A stretch of DNA of 64,000 nucleotides from Candidatus Saccharimonadota bacterium (GTDB taxonomy: Bacteria; Patescibacteriota; Saccharimonadia; Saccharimonadales; Saccharimonadaceae): the NCBI GenBank assembly GCA_017404935.1, contig JAFRBI010000003.1:1-64000 (forward strand), in the 5' to 3' direction. Made by a program: the position numbers and the translations under genes. Of this stretch, positions 50,397 through 61,104 are shown one piece after another (positions within the stretch are counted from its first letter, which is position 1; every line of letters begins with the position of its first letter). A model generated the notes under the pieces. That model made no database searches, had not been told where the DNA came from, and saw only the letters and a program-made list of their open reading frames with translations.

Positions 50397-52328
50397 GTGG
50401 CAGGACAAAATCCAAAAAATTCTGTGACCGGGACGCCAAAAAATGTTCCAAATAAGTCTAATATGATAAGAAGCGGCTTTTTTAGCTTGATAATTGTGTG
50501 TCTTTTTGCGATGCTGATTGTAAATTGGACTAATAAATCGCCTGTGAAGGTAGAAATACCAATGTCTGAGGTAATTACCCGTGCTAATGATCCAAACGGC
50601 GACATTGCTAAGATCACCGTGACGGGCGACACTCTAGATATTACATTAAAAGGCAAAGACCAGCCGACTGAAACTTCCAGAAAAGATGGTTCTGGCACTT
50701 TGTATGAGCAAGGCCTGATTAACCACTGTGAAAATCTAGAAGGTGACGAGCTTAAAAAATGTAATGAAACTTACCCTACCATTGAATATAAAGAAGATGT
50801 CAATACTTGGGGCATTGTGCTTGATGTAGCTTTGACTATCCTTCCAATTATTGCCGTGGTGATTTTCTTCTCGTGGATGATGAAACAAGCGACAGCTGCA
50901 AATTCGCAGTCGCTTTCTTTTGGTAAATCTAAGGCTAGAATGTATGGGCCAGATAAGAAAAAAGTTACTTTCAAAGATGTAGCAGGAAATGAATCGGCCA
51001 AACAAGATTTGACGGAGATAGTGGACTTTCTCAAAAATCCAAAAAAATATGAGAAGTTGGGTGCAAAAATTCCGCGCGGGGTGCTGCTGGCTGGTGATCC
51101 TGGCACGGGTAAAACTTTGATGGCTAGGGCAGTGGCTGGCGAAGCCGATGTGCCATTTTTCTCAATTTCGGGTTCGGAATTTGCAGAAATGTTTGTGGGT
51201 GTAGGCGCTTCGAGAGTTCGTGATTTATTCTCTAAAGCTAAGAAAAATGCACCGTCGATTATCTTTATTGATGAGATTGATGCGGTGGCACACAAGCGTG
51301 ATGCGCGTGGTGGGGCTGGGCGTGAAGACGAGCAAACTTTAAACCAAATCTTAGTAGAGATGGATGGGTTTGATAATGATTCTGGCGTAATTGTGATGGC
51401 TGCAACTAACCGTGTAGATATGCTTGATAAGGCACTGCTTCGTCCGGGTCGGTTTGACCGTCACGTAAACGTAACACTTCCTGAAAGAAAAGACCGTCTT
51501 GAAATTTTGAAAGTCCATTTTAAGGGCAAACCAGTAGAGGCAGATGTAGATCTTGAGGCTCTTGCTAAAAAGACTGCTGGTTCTTCTGGCGCTGATCTTG
51601 CAAACATCGCCAACGAAGCTGCTATTACTGCAGCGCGTGAAGGCCACAAAGCTATTTCTAATGCTGACGTGGTAGAAGCATTTGAACGCGTAGCAATTGG
51701 CCCAGAAAGAAAGTCTAAAGTGATGAACGAAAAAGAACGTAAAATCACGGCTTACCACGAAGCTGGGCACGCAATCGTGGGGCACGTGCTTCCTGATTCT
51801 GACCCAGTGCATAAAGTGACGATTATTCCACGTGGCCAAACTGGTGGGGTGACTTGGTTCTTGCCACCAGAAGATAGAAGCTACAAAAATATTTATGAGC
51901 TAAAAGATATTCTCGCCCGCGCGATGGGTGGAAGAATTGCCGAAAAATTAATTTTCGGTACCGATGCGATTACTACTGGCGCATCGTCTGACCTTAAAAA
52001 CGTAGCCGAGCTGGCTAAGTCGATGATTGTAGAAGAAGGTATGGGCTCGTCCACTCGTAACTTGGTATTTCCGGGCGAAGAGACTGGTTATTATACTATT
52101 ACTACTGGAAAACCGTATTCCGAAAAAACCGCAGAATTAATTGATACAGAAATCAAGAAACTTTCTGACGAAGCTGCTATTCGGGCTGAGGCAGTTCTTA
52201 AAGCCAACAAAAAAGTTTTGGACGATTTGGCTAATGAACTTTTGAAACACGAAACTTTGGAAGAAGCAGAACTAAAACCAATTTTGAAGGACGCTAAATT
52301 ACCAGTTGCCGCAAAACTTTATAAATAA
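50397..52328 (+). CDS. ftsH: ATP-dependent zinc metalloprotease FtsH
   Basis: 643 residues. Two membrane helices frame an outer domain. The AAA+ domain has Walker A GDPGTGKT, Walker [10 protein letters not shown] and the SRH region ([20 protein letters not shown]). The M41 protease has [10 protein letters not shown] and a later Asp ligand. It degrades membrane and regulatory proteins at the inner membrane. The GTG start is supported by a GAGGAG site 6-7 nt upstream. Confidence 0.97.
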   Translation: MAGQNPKNSVTGTPKNVPNKSNMIRSGFFSLIIVCLFAMLIVNWTNKSPVKVEIPMSEVITRANDPNGDIAKITVTGDTLDITLKGKDQPTETSRKDGSGTLYEQGLINHCENLEGDELKKCNETYPTIEYKEDVNTWGIVLDVALTILPIIAVVIFFSWMMKQATAANSQSLSFGKSKARMYGPDKKKVTFKDVAGNESAKQDLTEIVDFLKNPKKYEKLGAKIPRGVLLAGDPGTGKTLMARAVAGEADVPFFSISGSEFAEMFVGVGASRVRDLFSKAKKNAPSIIFIDEIDAVAHKRDARGGAGREDEQTLNQILVEMDGFDNDSGVIVMAATNRVDMLDKALLRPGRFDRHVNVTLPERKDRLEILKVHFKGKPVEADVDLEALAKKTAGSSGADLANIANEAAITAAREGHKAISNADVVEAFERVAIGPERKSKVMNEKERKITAYHEAGHAIVGHVLPDSDPVHKVTIIPRGQTGGVTWFLPPEDRSYKNIYELKDILARAMGGRIAEKLIFGTDAITTGASSDLKNVAELAKSMIVEEGMGSSTRNLVFPGEETGYYTITTGKPYSEKTAELIDTEIKKLSDEAAIRAEAVLKANKKVLDDLANELLKHETLEEAELKPILKDAKLPVAAKLYK

Positions 52329-52342
52329 AAGGAGGTTTAAAA

Positions 52343-54670
52343 GTGGAAAAGTTTTTAGATTATTTTGTGCCGGAAAAGTATATTTTAGATCTTAATATTG
52401 ATAAATTTAAAAAAACGATTGGTGGGGTAGTAACGGTAACTGGTGAAGTGGTTTCTGACTTGGTGAAATTTCACGCAGTAGATTTTGAAATCTCAAAAGT
52501 TTTGGTGGATGGCAAACCATGTGAATTTAAAAATAATAAAAAAGTTCTTATAATTTCTGGTTTGAAACCGGGCGCTAGTGAAATTAAGATTTTTTATGAT
52601 GGGACTTTAAATGAAAATATGCAGGGGGCATATCTTTCGTATTATAAATATAAAGGTAAAACCGAAACGATTGTAGCGACGCAATTTGAAAGTCATTATG
52701 CGCGTGAGGCGTTCCCGTGTGTTGATGAGCCGGCAGCTAAGGCGGTGTTTGAAGTAAATATTAATCTTCCAAAAGGTTCTGACGACATAGTTTTAGTAAA
52801 TACGCCGTCTCCGAAAATGAGCACATATCTTCTCGCGTGGGTGATTGGGCATTTTCACGGGAAAACCGTGACGAATTCGCACGGCGTGGAAATTACGACT
52901 TATGCAGCCTTGAATCAGGATGTTGATTCGGTTGATTTTGCAAATGAAGTGGCAGCAAAATCTTTAGAATTTTATGATGATAATTTTGGTGTGAAGTATC
53001 CTTTGAAAAAATGTATTCAGGTGGCGATTCCAGATTTTGAAGCTGGAGCAATGGAAAACTGGGGGCTTGTGACTTATCGTGAATCAATGCTTCTTACTCC
53101 TAAGTCTTCTACTTTGGCAACTCGTAAGTCTGTGGCTTTAACGGTGGCGCACGAACTTTCCCACCAATGGTTTGGTGATCTTGTAACGATGAAATGGTGG
53201 GACGATTTGTGGCTCAATGAATCGTTTGCGAGTGTGATGGAATATTATGCGGTAGATTATATTTTTCCGGAATTTAAAATTTGGGAAGGTTTCTTTACGG
53301 GTGATGCTCTCGCTGCACTTAGGCGCGACTGTATTTCTGGCGTGCAATCAGTACATCAAGATGTTTCGGATCCAGAAGAAATCGCGACTTTGTTTGACGG
53401 GGCGATCGTATATGCTAAGGGCGCTCGTTTGATGCTGATGGTAATTAGACTGATGGGTTGGGAAAATTTTTGCAAAGGCATCAAAGACTATTTTGAAAAA
53501 TATAAATATCAAAATACGGTTGGTGATGATCTTTGGAATGCGCTAAATAAATATGCCGATTTTGACGTAAAAGAATTGATGCATACATTTATTGACAAAC
53601 CGGGTTATCCAGTAATTTCTGAAGGCATCCAAAAGAGATTTCTTTTGGACGGTGAAATGGTGGAATCTTCTTGGCCGATTCCAGAAATTACGGGAGATAT
53701 GAGTGGGCATTATATTTTGAATTTGACCGATGCGGAATTTTCCGAAAGACTGGCTCGGTTTGATGAGCTTTCTTTGGAGGAAAAACTAAGACTTTTGATT
53801 GACCGCGATTTGGTTTCTAAGACTGATTTATGTTCTTCGGCATCGCTTCTTCCTTTGGTGTGGAAATTTAGAGAAGAAGAATCTGCGGCAGTGTGGAGTA
53901 TAATTTTGACTATAGTTTCGGGACTTAAAATTTTCTTTGCATACGGTTCGGATGAAGAAAAGAAATATAAGAAATTTGTAGGCGATTTGGTGGCGCCTGG
54001 AATTTCTAAAGTCGGCCTGGTGGCAAAAAAAGACGATGATGAAAATACTTTGAGACTAAGGTCGATTTTACTCGCGTTAGATTTTTATGCAGGGACCAAA
54101 GAAAATCTAGAAAAACTTGCTAAATTGTACAACAAAGATCTGAGTTCTTTAGATACTGAAACTAGGACGGATATTTTGGACGCGAAATTATATTTGGAGC
54201 CAGAATTTTTGGACGAATATATTTCGCTTTATAAAGAAATCGCAGACCCAGAAATTAAATATGATTTAATGCTTGCGATGACTTTGACCAAGGATAAGTC
54301 GGCACTTTTAAAGGTAATGAAACTTTTGAAGCAACCGGAGATTGTAAAACCACAAGACCAATTTTATTTGTATATATATTTATTTAGAAACCCGGAAATT
54401 AAAAATGAAGTGTTTGAATGGCTTTTTGAAAATTGGGATTATGTAAAGAAAATTTCTGGTGATAAGTCGCTTGATAATTACCCGAGATATATGGCAGGTG
54501 CGATTAAAAATAAAGAAGATTTTGAAAAGTATTTGGAATTCTTTGAGCCAAAGGAAAAAGAGCCGGCGCTTTCTCGCGCAATAGAAATGGGAAGAAATGA
54601 AATTTCTGCCAGACTTAAATTGATTGAAGAAGACAAAGAATCGGTCTATTCAGCTTTGTTTCAGCTTTAG
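52343..54670 (+). CDS. pepN: M1-family aminopeptidase (aminopeptidase N type)
   Basis: 775 residues. GAMENWGLVTYRE (substrate-binding exopeptidase motif) and HELSHQWFGD...NESFASVMEYY (HExxH-x18-E zinc site) are present. A long alpha-helical C-terminal domain follows (repeats such as DLSSLDTETRTDILDAKLYLE). There is no signal peptide, so it is cytoplasmic and finishes digestion of imported peptides. GTG start 8 nt after AAAGGAGG; 14 nt behind ftsH. Confidence 0.93.
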   Translation: MEKFLDYFVPEKYILDLNIDKFKKTIGGVVTVTGEVVSDLVKFHAVDFEISKVLVDGKPCEFKNNKKVLIISGLKPGASEIKIFYDGTLNENMQGAYLSYYKYKGKTETIVATQFESHYAREAFPCVDEPAAKAVFEVNINLPKGSDDIVLVNTPSPKMSTYLLAWVIGHFHGKTVTNSHGVEITTYAALNQDVDSVDFANEVAAKSLEFYDDNFGVKYPLKKCIQVAIPDFEAGAMENWGLVTYRESMLLTPKSSTLATRKSVALTVAHELSHQWFGDLVTMKWWDDLWLNESFASVMEYYAVDYIFPEFKIWEGFFTGDALAALRRDCISGVQSVHQDVSDPEEIATLFDGAIVYAKGARLMLMVIRLMGWENFCKGIKDYFEKYKYQNTVGDDLWNALNKYADFDVKELMHTFIDKPGYPVISEGIQKRFLLDGEMVESSWPIPEITGDMSGHYILNLTDAEFSERLARFDELSLEEKLRLLIDRDLVSKTDLCSSASLLPLVWKFREEESAAVWSIILTIVSGLKIFFAYGSDEEKKYKKFVGDLVAPGISKVGLVAKKDDDENTLRLRSILLALDFYAGTKENLEKLAKLYNKDLSSLDTETRTDILDAKLYLEPEFLDEYISLYKEIADPEIKYDLMLAMTLTKDKSALLKVMKLLKQPEIVKPQDQFYLYIYLFRNPEIKNEVFEWLFENWDYVKKISGDKSLDNYPRYMAGAIKNKEDFEKYLEFFEPKEKEPALSRAIEMGRNEISARLKLIEEDKESVYSALFQL

Positions 54671-54707
54671 ATTTCATAATGTATAATATAATTAATAGGA
54701 GAACTAT

Positions 54708-55373
54708 ATGAGAGTATTATACGTTGAAGATGAAAAGTTCCTGGCTGATGCTGTTAAGCATAATTTGGAAAAGCAGGGAATTTCTGTAGATTTGGCGCAC
54801 GATGGTGAGGAAGGTCTAGAAAAAGCCTTGATGGATATTTATGATTGTGTGGTACTTGATATAATGCTTCCGAAACTTTCGGGGACAGATATTTTAAAAA
54901 GAATGCGTGAGAAAAAACTTAATACGCCGGTGATTATGCTTTCGGCACTCTCGGAAGTAGAATCAAAAATCGAGCATCTTGATAAAGGCGCAGATGATTA
55001 TTTGGCGAAGCCATTTAAGACGGCCGAACTTGTGGCTAGAATTAAAGCAATTCTTCGTCGCCCAAATATTGTAGATGATACCAAAATGAATTATGAAAAT
55101 ATTGTGCTTGATAAAACCAATATGACTTTGAATGGGATGCAACTAACTGCCAAGGAAGCAGAAATTTTAACTGAATTTATGAATTCGCCAGAAAAGTTGA
55201 TTAGTAAAGAATTTCTTTTAGCTAAAGTTTGGGGTGAAGATGGTATGGGTGAAGATAATTATGTGGAATCGTATATTTCTAGAATTCGTAAGTTGCTGAA
55301 AAAAGCGCATAGCAAAGCTAAAATTATTACAATTCGTAATTTAGGTTATAAATTGGTAGGTAAAAATGTTTAA
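54708..55373 (+). CDS. OmpR/PhoB-family response regulator
   Basis: 221 residues. The receiver domain has VEDEKF acidic residues, the phospho-acceptor Asp in VVLDIMLPKLSG, and the KPFKTAEL lysine. The winged-helix output domain has LTAKEAEIL...YVESYISRIRKLLKKA...TIRNLGYKL. It pairs with the sensor kinase that overlaps its 3' end by 8 nt. AGGAG precedes ATG. Confidence 0.94.
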   Translation: MRVLYVEDEKFLADAVKHNLEKQGISVDLAHDGEEGLEKALMDIYDCVVLDIMLPKLSGTDILKRMREKKLNTPVIMLSALSEVESKIEHLDKGADDYLAKPFKTAELVARIKAILRRPNIVDDTKMNYENIVLDKTNMTLNGMQLTAKEAEILTEFMNSPEKLISKEFLLAKVWGEDGMGEDNYVESYISRIRKLLKKAHSKAKIITIRNLGYKLVGKNV

Positions 55374-56301
55374 TAAACTTCGCAACAAAATTATTATTAT
55401 CACAATGACGATTACAACTGTGGTTTTAATTTTGGCGGGTTGTAGTGTGATGTTCTTTTCTTCTACGATGCGGCCAGAACCGAAACCATTTCAAAATGCA
55501 TTTGGTCCAGAACCAGAAGCGAATATGAGAGAATATATTAAGACCGATCGTGATGAAGGAAGTACTAGATTACTCGTGACGCTATTTTCAGTTGGTGCAA
55601 TTGTAGAACTTTTGGCATTTTTAATTTCTTATTATCTTTCCAAAAGAATTGTGGCGCCGGTAAAAGAATCTTATGATAATCAAAAATTATTTATTGCCAA
55701 TGCATCGCACGAGTTAAAAACGCCGCTTGCAGTAATTGAAGCGAATGTAGAAGCGCTTGAAGTAAATAAAGAAAATAAAAAATGGAAAGACAATATAGAA
55801 AATGAAATCACGCACGCAAATAAATTAGTTTTGAATCTTCTACAGCTTGCCAAAATGGACGCGGGTAATGTTGAAAAAGTTGCGATAGAAGAAGTAGATA
55901 TGAACTCTGAGATCAAAGAACGGGTAGAGATTTTTAAACCAAAATTTAAAGGCAAAATTAATTTTAAATCAAATGCTAAGTCCAAAAAATATATGTTGCC
56001 AAAACAAGACGCCTTGCAGGTTTTGGATATTTTGATGGATAATGCGACTAAATATGGTAAAAACAAAATTGTGGTGAGTTTGGAATCGAATGGGTTTTCT
56101 ATTTTGAATGATGGTGCTACGGTTGATAAAAAAGATTCAGAGAAGATCTTTGAAAGGTTTTATCAAACCGACAAAACTAAAGAAGGTTCTGGGCTTGGGC
56201 TTTCGATTGCTAGTGCAATTTGTAGGCAGAATAATTGGAAAATTGTTTGCGAAAGTGATAAAAATACTACGAAATTTTCAGTTAAACTTGGTGCTCGCTA
56301 A
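55366..56301 (+). CDS. Sensor histidine kinase
   Basis: 311 residues. Two membrane helices (about 8-28 and 67-88) flank a short outer loop with EPKPFQNAFGPEPE. The H box is NASHELKTPLAVIEANVEAL. The N box is DILMDNATKYGKN (with a shortened lid), and GSGLGLSIASAI is the G2 box. No HAMP is evident. Its last codons (LGAR, stop 56299-56301) overlap the 3' end of the convergent tRNA-Leu gene. The stimulus is unknown. Confidence 0.92.
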   Translation: MFNKLRNKIIIITMTITTVVLILAGCSVMFFSSTMRPEPKPFQNAFGPEPEANMREYIKTDRDEGSTRLLVTLFSVGAIVELLAFLISYYLSKRIVAPVKESYDNQKLFIANASHELKTPLAVIEANVEALEVNKENKKWKDNIENEITHANKLVLNLLQLAKMDAGNVEKVAIEEVDMNSEIKERVEIFKPKFKGKINFKSNAKSKKYMLPKQDALQVLDILMDNATKYGKNKIVVSLESNGFSILNDGATVDKKDSEKIFERFYQTDKTKEGSGLGLSIASAICRQNNWKIVCESDKNTTKFSVKLGAR

Positions 56302-56375
56302 GAGACTTGAACTCTTACAGTGTTGCCACCACTAGCACCTGAAGCTAGCGCGTCTACCAATTCCGCCAAGCGAGC
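56289..56375 (-). tRNA. tRNA-Leu(CAG)
   Basis: 87 nt with a long variable arm and encoded CCA. Acceptor GCTCGCT/AGCGAGC. Stem CTAGC/GCTAG with loop TTCAGGT gives CAG. Confidence 0.92.
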
Positions 56376-56417
56376 ATATATATTATATATATTATAACAT
56401 ATGGTATAATAATAGAT

Positions 56418-57548
56418 ATGATAGAAGTGAATTTTAGTCCGAAAGTTGACGAAAATAAACTGGGGGGAATCTTGGGGGAATTAAAAGAAGATGCCTTTGG
56501 TGGCTGGGTAGATTTGCCACTAAAAATCAGCACCGAAGAAATTAAAAAAATCAATGAAACTGCTGAGAAAATTCAAAATGAATCGGAAGTTTTGGTTTGT
56601 ATTGGAATTGGTGGGTCTTATTTGGGGCACCGAGCAATTATTGAGGCTTTAAGACCTAAATCCAAACTTGAGATTGTGTATGCAGGAAATTCTTTATCTT
56701 CTCGCGAGCTGGAATTCGCACTTAAAAAAGTAGCTGATAAAGATTTTTCAGTAATTGTAATTTCTAAATCTGGCACGACTTTGGAGCCAGCGTTAGCTTT
56801 TGAAGCGTTTAAGAAAAAGTTGGCTGAAAGATATGGCGTAGTTGGTGCGATTAAAAGAATTTATGCAATTACGGACGGGTATTCTGGTACGCTTTATGAA
56901 GAAGCTAAGCGCGACAATTATACAAGATTTGTGATTCCAAGAAATATTGGCGGTAGATATTCGGTCCTTTCGCCAGTTGGGCTTCTTCCAATGGCAGCAG
57001 CGGGAGTAGATATTGATGCTTTGATTTCTGGTGCAGCTTCTGCTTCTGAAGATAATAAAAATGCAGCAAAATATGCATTTATGAGGAAAATGCTATTTGA
57101 TAAAGGTTTTGACACGGAAGTTTTTGCAAGTTTTGAGCCGGCTACATTTTATTTTAATGAGTGGATCAAACAATTATTTGGCGAAAGTGAAGGTAAAAAT
57201 AAACGGGGAATTTTCCCGGCTTCGGTGGTTTATTCTACGGATCTTCATTCGCTTGGGCAATTTATGCAAGATGGGCGCCGCAATTTATTTGAAACAATTA
57301 TTAATTACCCAACGGATGATTTGAACGCAAAAATTGTAGAAGCAGTTTTGAAAGCTCACACGGCTGGTAGAATTCCGGTATTAAAACTTGATGTGCCATC
57401 GTATGACGAAAAAGGTTTTGGCGAGCTAATCTATTTCTTTGAAATAGCTTGCGCGATTTATTGTAAACTCGTGGGCGTGAATCCATTTGATCAACCGGGC
57501 GTAGAAGCTTACAAAGAAGAACTTAAAAAATTAATGGAGGAAAAATGA
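56418..57548 (+). CDS. pgi: Glucose-6-phosphate isomerase
   Basis: 376 residues, a short bacterial form. SIS domains: VCIGIGGSYLGHRAIIEAL, VISKSGTTLEPALAF, GGRYSVLSPVGLLPMA, and GIFPASVVYSTDLHSLGQFMQDG. Interconverts glucose-6-P and fructose-6-P. TATAAT is 7 nt before ATG. The stop overlaps the start of carbamate kinase (ATGA), linking glycolysis and agmatine fermentation in one transcript. Confidence 0.95.
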   Translation: MIEVNFSPKVDENKLGGILGELKEDAFGGWVDLPLKISTEEIKKINETAEKIQNESEVLVCIGIGGSYLGHRAIIEALRPKSKLEIVYAGNSLSSRELEFALKKVADKDFSVIVISKSGTTLEPALAFEAFKKKLAERYGVVGAIKRIYAITDGYSGTLYEEAKRDNYTRFVIPRNIGGRYSVLSPVGLLPMAAAGVDIDALISGAASASEDNKNAAKYAFMRKMLFDKGFDTEVFASFEPATFYFNEWIKQLFGESEGKNKRGIFPASVVYSTDLHSLGQFMQDGRRNLFETIINYPTDDLNAKIVEAVLKAHTAGRIPVLKLDVPSYDEKGFGELIYFFEIACAIYCKLVGVNPFDQPGVEAYKEELKKLMEEK

Positions 57549-58477
57549 AAAAACGGGTGGTTCTAGCATTTGGTGGAAATGCTTTGCAAAAAAATGGTGA
57601 AGTTAGTGCTGAGGCACAGAAAAAAATTGCAAACGAAGTGGGGGAAGCAATTTATGAGCTATCATCAAAATATGAAATTGTGATTGCGCACGGTAATGGT
57701 CCGCAAGTAGGAAATATTTTGATTCACGAAGAAGTTGGTGATTCGGAAAAGGCGCCAGCAATGCCGCTAGAAACTGCAGTAGCAATGAGCCAAGGGCAGA
57801 TTGGTTATTGGCTAACTCAGGCAATTAACAATGCGTTTATTAAAAATGGGAAGCAGGCCAAAGTTGCGACGGTAGTTTCGCAAGTGGTAGTGTCTAAATC
57901 TGACCCGGCATTTAAAAATCCAACAAAACCAATCGGGCAATTTTATTCAGAGAAAGAAGCTAAAGAACTAGCGCGCGAGAAAGGTTGGGTGGTGAAGGAA
58001 GACGCAGGGCGAGGATGGCGCCGCGTGGTGGCTTCACCTCGGCCAATTGATATTGTAGAAAAGAAAACCATCATAGAATTAATTGAAGATGGCGTGATTG
58101 TAATTGCTGCTGGTGGCGGTGGAATTCCAGTTTACAGGACTAAAGTGCTTCGTAGAATCAAAGGCGTAGATGCTGTGATTGATAAAGATTTTGCAGGCGA
58201 AAAATTAGCCGAGCTGGTAAAGGCAGATATCTTTGTAAGCGTTACGGCAGTTCCAAATGCGTGCGTAAATTTTGGCACGCCAGAAGAAGAAAAGTTGGGT
58301 GAAATTTCGGTTTCTGAAATTTCTAAATATTTGCCAGAATTTAAAGCTGGTTCGATGCTGCCAAAAGTGCAAGCGGCGATGGCATTTGCTTCCAAAAATA
58401 AAACTGGTATTATTACGGATATTGAGCATCTCAAAGAAGCCTTATCTGGTAAAGCCGGGACTATAATAAGAAGGTAA
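57545..58477 (+). CDS. arcC: Carbamate kinase
   Basis: 310 residues. Motifs AFGGNALQK, HGNGPQVGNIL, AAGGGGIPVYR and DKDFAGEKLAELV are family hallmarks. It makes ATP from carbamoyl phosphate and ADP, the energy-yielding last step of agmatine breakdown. It is coupled to pgi and followed by a palindromic element whose left arm includes its stop codon. Confidence 0.95.
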   Translation: MKKRVVLAFGGNALQKNGEVSAEAQKKIANEVGEAIYELSSKYEIVIAHGNGPQVGNILIHEEVGDSEKAPAMPLETAVAMSQGQIGYWLTQAINNAFIKNGKQAKVATVVSQVVVSKSDPAFKNPTKPIGQFYSEKEAKELAREKGWVVKEDAGRGWRRVVASPRPIDIVEKKTIIELIEDGVIVIAAGGGGIPVYRTKVLRRIKGVDAVIDKDFAGEKLAELVKADIFVSVTAVPNACVNFGTPEEEKLGEISVSEISKYLPEFKAGSMLPKVQAAMAFASKNKTGIITDIEHLKEALSGKAGTIIRR

Positions 58478-58564
58478 AAATTCTAAAGCGTGTCCTTCGG
58501 ACACGCTCCGGGCCGCTCTGGCCAAGTCTTCAAGTCCGTAGAACACGTTTAGAATTTTTACCTT
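58471..58564 (+). repeat. Palindromic intergenic element, copy 1 (arcC-ptcA)
   Basis: Arms AAGGTAAAAATTCTAAA (58471-58487) and 58548-58564 are perfectly complementary over 17 bp and can extend by GCGTGT/ACACG with one bulge. The core carries hairpin GTGTCC-TTCG-GGACAC-like GTGTCCTTCGGACAC, then GCTCCGGGCCGC and GGCC-AAGTCTTCAAGTCCG. The core is nearly identical to 61122-61202, but the arms differ. Confidence 0.85.
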
Positions 58565-58597
58565 CCTTTTTCATTTCGGTTATGTTATAATGGGCTT

Positions 58598-59614
58598 ATG
58601 GATGGGTATACACTAACACATAAGGTTCCGTCGCGTAAAGATTTTATTGATACCGCGGACTTTGATCAATCAGAAATTTTAGACATTATTACAACTTCTA
58701 GAACAGTTCGAGAATTTATAAAAAGTGGTGAATATTTAAATTCACTTTTTCATAAATCACTCGCGATGGTATTTGAACAAAAATCTACTAGAACGAGAGT
58801 TTCGTTTGAAGTAGCAATGGAACAACTTGGTGGGCACGCTTTGAATCTTGCGCCGGGCGCAATTCAACTTGGTGGTCACGAAACGATTGAAGATACTGCA
58901 CAGGTTTTGGGCAGAATGTGTGATTTGGTAATGAGCCGGGTAGATAGACACGAATCAATTGAAGCGCTGGCTAAATATTCTAGAGTTCCAGTAATCAATG
59001 GTATGAGCGATAGAGTGCATCCAACTCAAGGTATTGGCGATATGATCACGATTTTTGATTATTGGCCGACTGGTAAAGAAGCCAAAGATATTAAAGTTGT
59101 TTTTGTGGGTGATGCAACACAAGTTTGTAATACCTTATGTGAAATGACTACCAAAATGGGTATGAACTTTGTACATTACGGACCAGCTAACCACAAAATT
59201 ACTGACGAATGGTTAGAAATTGGCCGCAAGAATAACGAAAAATATGGTGGCACCTGCATCTGGAGCGAAGACCCAGAAGTTTTGAAGGGTGCTGATTTTA
59301 TTTACACAGATGTTTGGTATGGTCTTTATGACAAAGAAACGCCAAAAGAAGTTTACATGAAAGATTTTTATCCGAAATATCAAGTAAATGATGAACTAAT
59401 GGCAGCGACAGGAAATCCAAATTGTAAATTTATGCATTGTTTACCGGCAAATAGAAATGAAGAAGTCACGGATTCGGTTTTGGACGGCCCGAATTCGGTA
59501 GCATTTGACGAGGCAGAAAACCGTCTGACAGCCCAAAGAGGTTTGGTGCTGTATTTCGGTAGAGTAGCACAAGCTACGTTAGACTACATTAAACAACAAA
59601 AGGAGGGCAAATAA
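58598..59614 (+). CDS. ptcA: Putrescine carbamoyltransferase (ornithine carbamoyltransferase family)
   Basis: 338 residues. Carbamoyl-phosphate site EQKSTRTRVSFE; second-domain motifs FVGDATQVCNTL, YTDVWYGLYDKE and MHCLPANRNEEVTD. The YTDVWYGLY loop and the neighbours favour putrescine over ornithine as acceptor: it splits N-carbamoylputrescine to putrescine and carbamoyl phosphate. Leaderless-type promoter: TATAAT (58586-58591) 6 nt before ATG. The stop overlaps the transporter start (TAATG). Confidence 0.87.
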   Translation: MDGYTLTHKVPSRKDFIDTADFDQSEILDIITTSRTVREFIKSGEYLNSLFHKSLAMVFEQKSTRTRVSFEVAMEQLGGHALNLAPGAIQLGGHETIEDTAQVLGRMCDLVMSRVDRHESIEALAKYSRVPVINGMSDRVHPTQGIGDMITIFDYWPTGKEAKDIKVVFVGDATQVCNTLCEMTTKMGMNFVHYGPANHKITDEWLEIGRKNNEKYGGTCIWSEDPEVLKGADFIYTDVWYGLYDKETPKEVYMKDFYPKYQVNDELMAATGNPNCKFMHCLPANRNEEVTDSVLDGPNSVAFDEAENRLTAQRGLVLYFGRVAQATLDYIKQQKEGK

Positions 59615-61092
59615 TGCCAAAGAAGAAATATAAGTTCAGGCTGATTTCTGCAGTGTTTGCAACAGTCTGTATTATTCTCGTGGGCGATGCGGTAGCACCG
59701 ACAGCCGCCATCGGGAATCAAATGTATCTCTGGTGGGCCATTATGCTCATCGGTTTCTTCGTACCGTATGCTCTTATCTCGGCAGAGCTTGGTACGCAAT
59801 ATCCGTCCGAGGGTGGTATGTATACCTGGATCAAGAAAGCTTTCGGCAAAAAATGGGCCGCTAGAGTAGCTTGGTTCTACTGGGTGAACTTCCCACTATG
59901 GATTGCCTCACTTGCTGATCTCATCACGACGATGATTATGCAAATGTTTGGTATCGAGTTGGAAATGTGGATGGTACTTTCTATCCAACTTTTCTACATT
60001 GCACTCGTAACGATTCTTGGTATGCTCCGGATCTCTCAGTCTGACTGGGTTGCGAATATCGGCGCTATCATCAAGATGGTTCTTCTTGGTGCGATTGGTT
60101 TCTTGGGTCTTTATGTACTCTTTACTAAAGGTACCGCAAACCCAATTGAAGGTTGGCAAGATTTTGTGCCACTAGCATCAGCTGATGGGGGAATTGACTG
60201 GGCCGGTCTCGGTTTCGTAGCATTAATCATCTTCAATATGCTTGGCTTTGAAGTGGTCGGCACATTCTATGATGATATGGATAAACCGAAAAAACAAATT
60301 CCAAAAGCCATTATACTTGGTGGTATCTTGATTGCGATTTTCTATATCTTCCCATCCTTTGGTATGGGCGTAGGAACACCATTTGAAGAAATCCAAACCA
60401 ATACTGGTTTTCTAGATTCTTATAATGTTTTGATGGCAAACGCAGGTATTTCTGAAGCTGCTATTCAAGCAATTACAATTGTAGTAGGCGGCCTGTTTAT
60501 ATTGACGCTTATTTCAAACATTTCTTCCTGGACGTTTGGTGTGTATTCGGTGACGGCTTATGCTGCTGAAGACGGAGCATTTCCAAAGTCTTGGGCTAAA
60601 AGAAACAAAGACGGTGCTCCATATGTAGTAAGCATTTGGACCGGTATTATTGCAGCGATTCTTTCGGTAGCGGGTATCTTTATTGGATATGTACTACCAG
60701 AAATGGGCGTAGATGAAGAACTCCTCGTGAACTTCTCAAATATGTTCTGGGCATTCTTCTCGCTGTCCTTGGTATGTCTATTGTTCTCATATATCCCAAT
60801 GTTTGCGGCGTTTATTAAACTTCATAAACAAGGTCCGCAAGTTAAAAATGGTTACTGGGTAAAAGTCGGCCCAGTCTTGAGATGGTTAATGGGGCTTGTG
60901 CCATTACTACTTCTCTTTGTATCGTTATTCTTCGTACTCATTCCTACTCCAGACGATTTTGAGTTGGTATGGGAAACTAATAACGTATTGATCGTTTCCA
61001 CAATTGCATGTATCGTAGTTGGTGAAATTATGGTACTTAACATGGTAAGAAAAGATCATAAAAAGAAAATTGCCAAAAAAAGTAAAAGATAA
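59613..61092 (+). CDS. aguD: APC-family agmatine/putrescine antiporter
   Basis: 492 residues with about 12 membrane helices. APC features are LVGDAVAPTAAIGNQMYLWWAIM, SEGGMYTWIKKAFGKKWAARVAW and FNMLGFEVVGTFYDDMDKPKKQIPKA. Its place between ptcA and aguA points to exchange of agmatine for putrescine, as in the characterised agmatine deiminase operons. It follows ptcA directly (TAATG) and precedes the second palindromic element. Confidence 0.85.
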
Positions 61093-61104
61093 AATTTATT
61101 AAAA

